A stretch of DNA of 18,203 nt from Podila epigama (Eukaryota; Mortierellomycota; Mortierellomycetes; Mortierellales; Mortierellaceae), in assembly GCA_015679605.1 (NCBI GenBank), contig JAAAVE010000384.1:1-18203 (forward strand), given 5' to 3'. This document shows positions 17,504 through 18,203 of this stretch, piece by piece (position 1 is the stretch's first letter; every line of letters starts with the position of its first letter). Made by a program: the position numbers and the translations under genes. The notes beneath the pieces are model-generated. The model did not search any database and was not told the origin of the DNA. It worked only from the letters and a program-made list of their open reading frames with translations.

Positions 17504-18203
17504 CTTGATAAGCAAAGAAGAAAAAAATATAATATAAAAAAAAAATAATAATAATAAAAGATTGCATGCAAACAAGAAATCGGAGTGAGTTTTCCAATTG
17601 TTTTCTTGATGTTCTGGCAGTTATTTATCCCATGCGTGTGTTGTATTGTATGAATGTGAATGTGTTTGTTGTGTGTCAATGAGGGATGATAAATATAGAT
17701 AACGGACATTGGAGGTCGATGCGCTGTTCTTTTGTTTTTTTGGACACAACACAAACACACAAACACATTATTTTGTTTTTGTCTATTCGAACCAAACGAC
17801 CATTCAGAAATTGAGTTTATGATGGATAAAGAGGTCCAAACAAACACACGAGATATGAAGAGCAAGAACGAGTGTGTGTGTGTGTAATGTTGGGTATGGA
17901 CGGGGATGTGGGGAATAGAGATAAGAAAGGCAATCGTTGGTCTGTGTGTTCGCAGGTTTGGAAGATGAATGGTAATGTGAAATGAATGTGGGTAGGTGGG
18001 TAGGTGGGGATAGGTGAAAGGAATGGAGGAATGTCGTGATTGATCTCGAAGGTTTGGTCCAAAAGCACACAATAATGTTTCTAATGTTTCTATTTTCCTC
18101 CTCCCCCGAGCGTTTGATGCCATGATGTTATCGAACAGAACAGAACGAAGCAGACAAATGGATAATATTCACAGAGAATGAGAATAATGGCACAAAAAAA
18201 AAA
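17504..18203. other. Intron and/or upstream region of the WRLW-motif gene
   Basis: The stretch next to the exon (17505-17560) is T-rich on the gene strand with a TAA/TTA run, as expected before a 3' splice site. Beyond it I found no frame resembling the missing N terminus of an AreA/Reg1-type domain and no strong GTAAGT or GTATGT donor on the - strand. The ATG at 18123 opens a 219-codon frame of poor composition. The rest is CT/CA-rich on the gene strand, including TG repeats near 17870-17886 and a G-rich block at 17990-18014. The first exon may lie past the window edge. Confidence 0.45.
17990..18014 (+). repeat. G-rich GGGTAGGT tandem block
   Basis: Two GGGTAGGT units followed by GGGGATAGG, giving six closely spaced runs of two to four G. 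It could fold into a two-tetrad G-quadruplex. It differs from a TTAGGG telomere repeat. Confidence 0.5.

Noticed and set aside
17787-17796. GGTTCGAATA on the - strand resembling a tRNA T-loop
   Set aside because: No acceptor stem, anticodon arm or CCA-proximal pairing can be drawn around it.
17464-18123. 219-codon frame from ATG 18123 as first exon of the WRLW-motif gene
   Set aside because: Composition is His/Tyr/Ile-rich noise, it is in a different frame from the main exon, and no consensus donor joins it.

Overview
The window is nuclear DNA of a filamentous fungus. Genes carry short GT-AG introns (94-170 bp, plus two longer ones of 378 and 498 bp), coding regions are full of simple-sequence tracts (poly-Gln, poly-Glu, Ser-rich, His-rich), and the protein set is fungal: a Crz1-like zinc-finger factor, a Rnc1/PCBP-like triple-KH protein, and a protein with a WRLW motif like the fungal AreA/Reg1 type. 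An early-diverging fungus (Mucoromycota, perhaps Mortierella-like) fits best. That placement is inference from gene style and cannot be proved from the sequence here.

Layout. 1-568 holds inverted copies of a ~30-bp repeat that look like the ends of a small DNA transposon or MITE remnant. 569-3091 has no gene I can support and is probably promoter and leader of the next gene. 3092-5704 (+) is a Crz1-like C2H2 transcription factor with one intron whose length is a multiple of three and which has no in-frame stop. 5768-8546 (-) is an ATP-dependent DNA ligase with a T4-type DNA-binding region and a presequence-like N terminus. 8789-9511 (+) is cytochrome c oxidase subunit VIIc (Cox8 of yeast), with an intron twice as long as its CDS. 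9819-11258 (-) is a three-KH RNA-binding protein. 11259-12919 is intergenic. 12920-14266 (-) is a short-chain dehydrogenase/reductase of retinol-dehydrogenase type. 14643 to about 17503 (-) is a long, mostly disordered His/Ser/Pro-rich protein with an N-terminal WRLW motif; its first exon was not found.

How the genes relate. These are single genes, not an operon. The two most interesting contacts are a convergent pair with 63 bp between stops (zinc finger and ligase) and a head-to-head pair with 242 bp between start codons (ligase and COX7C). Both proteins of the head-to-head pair look mitochondrial, and their shared spacer carries two adjacent palindromes, one with a CACGTG core. The exon joins of COX7C, the ligase, the KH gene and the dehydrogenase were worked out by hand; each restores a continuous frame through a conserved motif and uses GT-AG borders.
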